Origin: an uncultured Lachnospira sp. | GTDB lineage: Bacteria > Bacillota > Clostridia > Lachnospirales > Lachnospiraceae | Reading direction: 5' to 3' | DNA: 64,000 nt | NCBI GenBank assembly: GCA_910587485.1 | Contig: CAJUKN010000003.1 | Location: 109,983 to 173,982 of the forward strand | Part shown: positions 63,831 to 64,000 of the stretch, in pieces | Position numbering within the stretch: position 1 is the stretch's first letter | Layout: each line of letters begins with the position of its first letter | Translations under genes and position numbers: made by a program | Notes under the pieces: model-generated | What the model was told of the DNA's origin: nothing | Seen by the model: the letters and a program-made list of their open reading frames with translations, nothing else | Databases searched by the model: none

Positions 63831-64000
63831 TGTTTTACCCTCGTTTCTGCGCTGCTTTTATAACGAATAAAAAATTGTGTTTGATGAACAAGTCTGCGAT
63901 TGCAGCACGGACACAAACTTGTAAAATATAACATTTATTGCTTAGTATAAGAATAATTTGTCATTCATTGTTTAACATAAGAATGAGTTGTAAATGATAT

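Overview
The window looks like a chromosomal segment from a low-GC anaerobic Clostridia/Lachnospiraceae-type Firmicute. Evidence: AT-rich intergenic DNA, strong AAGGAGG-type ribosome sites, an [FeFe]-hydrogenase-like sensor, FeoB iron importers with a Cys-rich companion, DUF3793 and DUF6465-type proteins, cohesin-domain surface proteins and clostridial thiamine and queuosine genes. No prophage, conjugative element, rRNA or CRISPR array is visible. A perfect ParB-type parS palindrome at 339-354 suggests an origin-proximal location.

Layout. 1-672: a satellite-like repeat array (149-bp dimer of two ~75-bp monomers, each with a palindrome) followed by parS. 673-5226: aminotransferase, nitroreductase, a SUKH-like protein, a MATE exporter. 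5473-12283: a ferrous-iron locus (DUF3793 protein, DtxR-type repressor, feoA-feoA-feoB, FeoB-associated Cys-rich peptide). Three GTTAG-N6-CTAAY boxes mark it as one regulon, and it is interrupted by a decayed tnpB and an SDR gene. 12418-19384: hydrogenase-like/chemoreceptor fusion, two cohesin proteins, a diguanylate cyclase, a DUF6465 protein. 19669-22734: a full GTP-to-preQ1 operon (queD, queE, folE, queC, queF). 22768-25340: a polar amino-acid ABC importer and tRNA-Gly(CCC). 25750-30172: thiS, thiF, thiG, thiH, murI. 30767-37681: a second FeoA-FeoB fusion, an odd small protein, bioY with a BirA-type operator, a hydrolase fragment, acyl-ACP thioesterase, L-lactate dehydrogenase. 37712-43586: a structured leader, a heterodimeric ABC exporter and an M24 peptidase. 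43653-47170: SH3b and SGNH surface proteins, an iron/cobalamin-type binding lipoprotein and a siroheme-pathway dehydrogenase. 47267-52770: two-component system divergent from an ABC-2 exporter whose last permease has an in-frame TAG. 52889-57395: HscC-type Hsp70 with a J-like membrane partner, then two paralogous lipoproteins. 57580-63830: LCP ligase, Wzx-type flippase, FecCD/FecE-type transporter and TrpB2.

An unexplained layer runs through the intergenic DNA. At least eight full and five partial copies of one dispersed element are present. It has an outer helix (TAACCTCAT...ATGAGGTTA), two inner hairpins and a downstream GCGGAT...ATCCGC hairpin. Stem sequences differ strongly between copies while base pairing is kept, including several double compensatory changes. 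One copy supplies the 3' end of a coding sequence. With two recurrent Shine-Dalgarno leader motifs and two IS-like foldback elements, this is the best candidate here for an undescribed system.

Coding starts were moved downstream of the longest open frame wherever a ribosome site, signal peptide or terminator demanded it. All functional calls are by motif recognition; no database search was possible.
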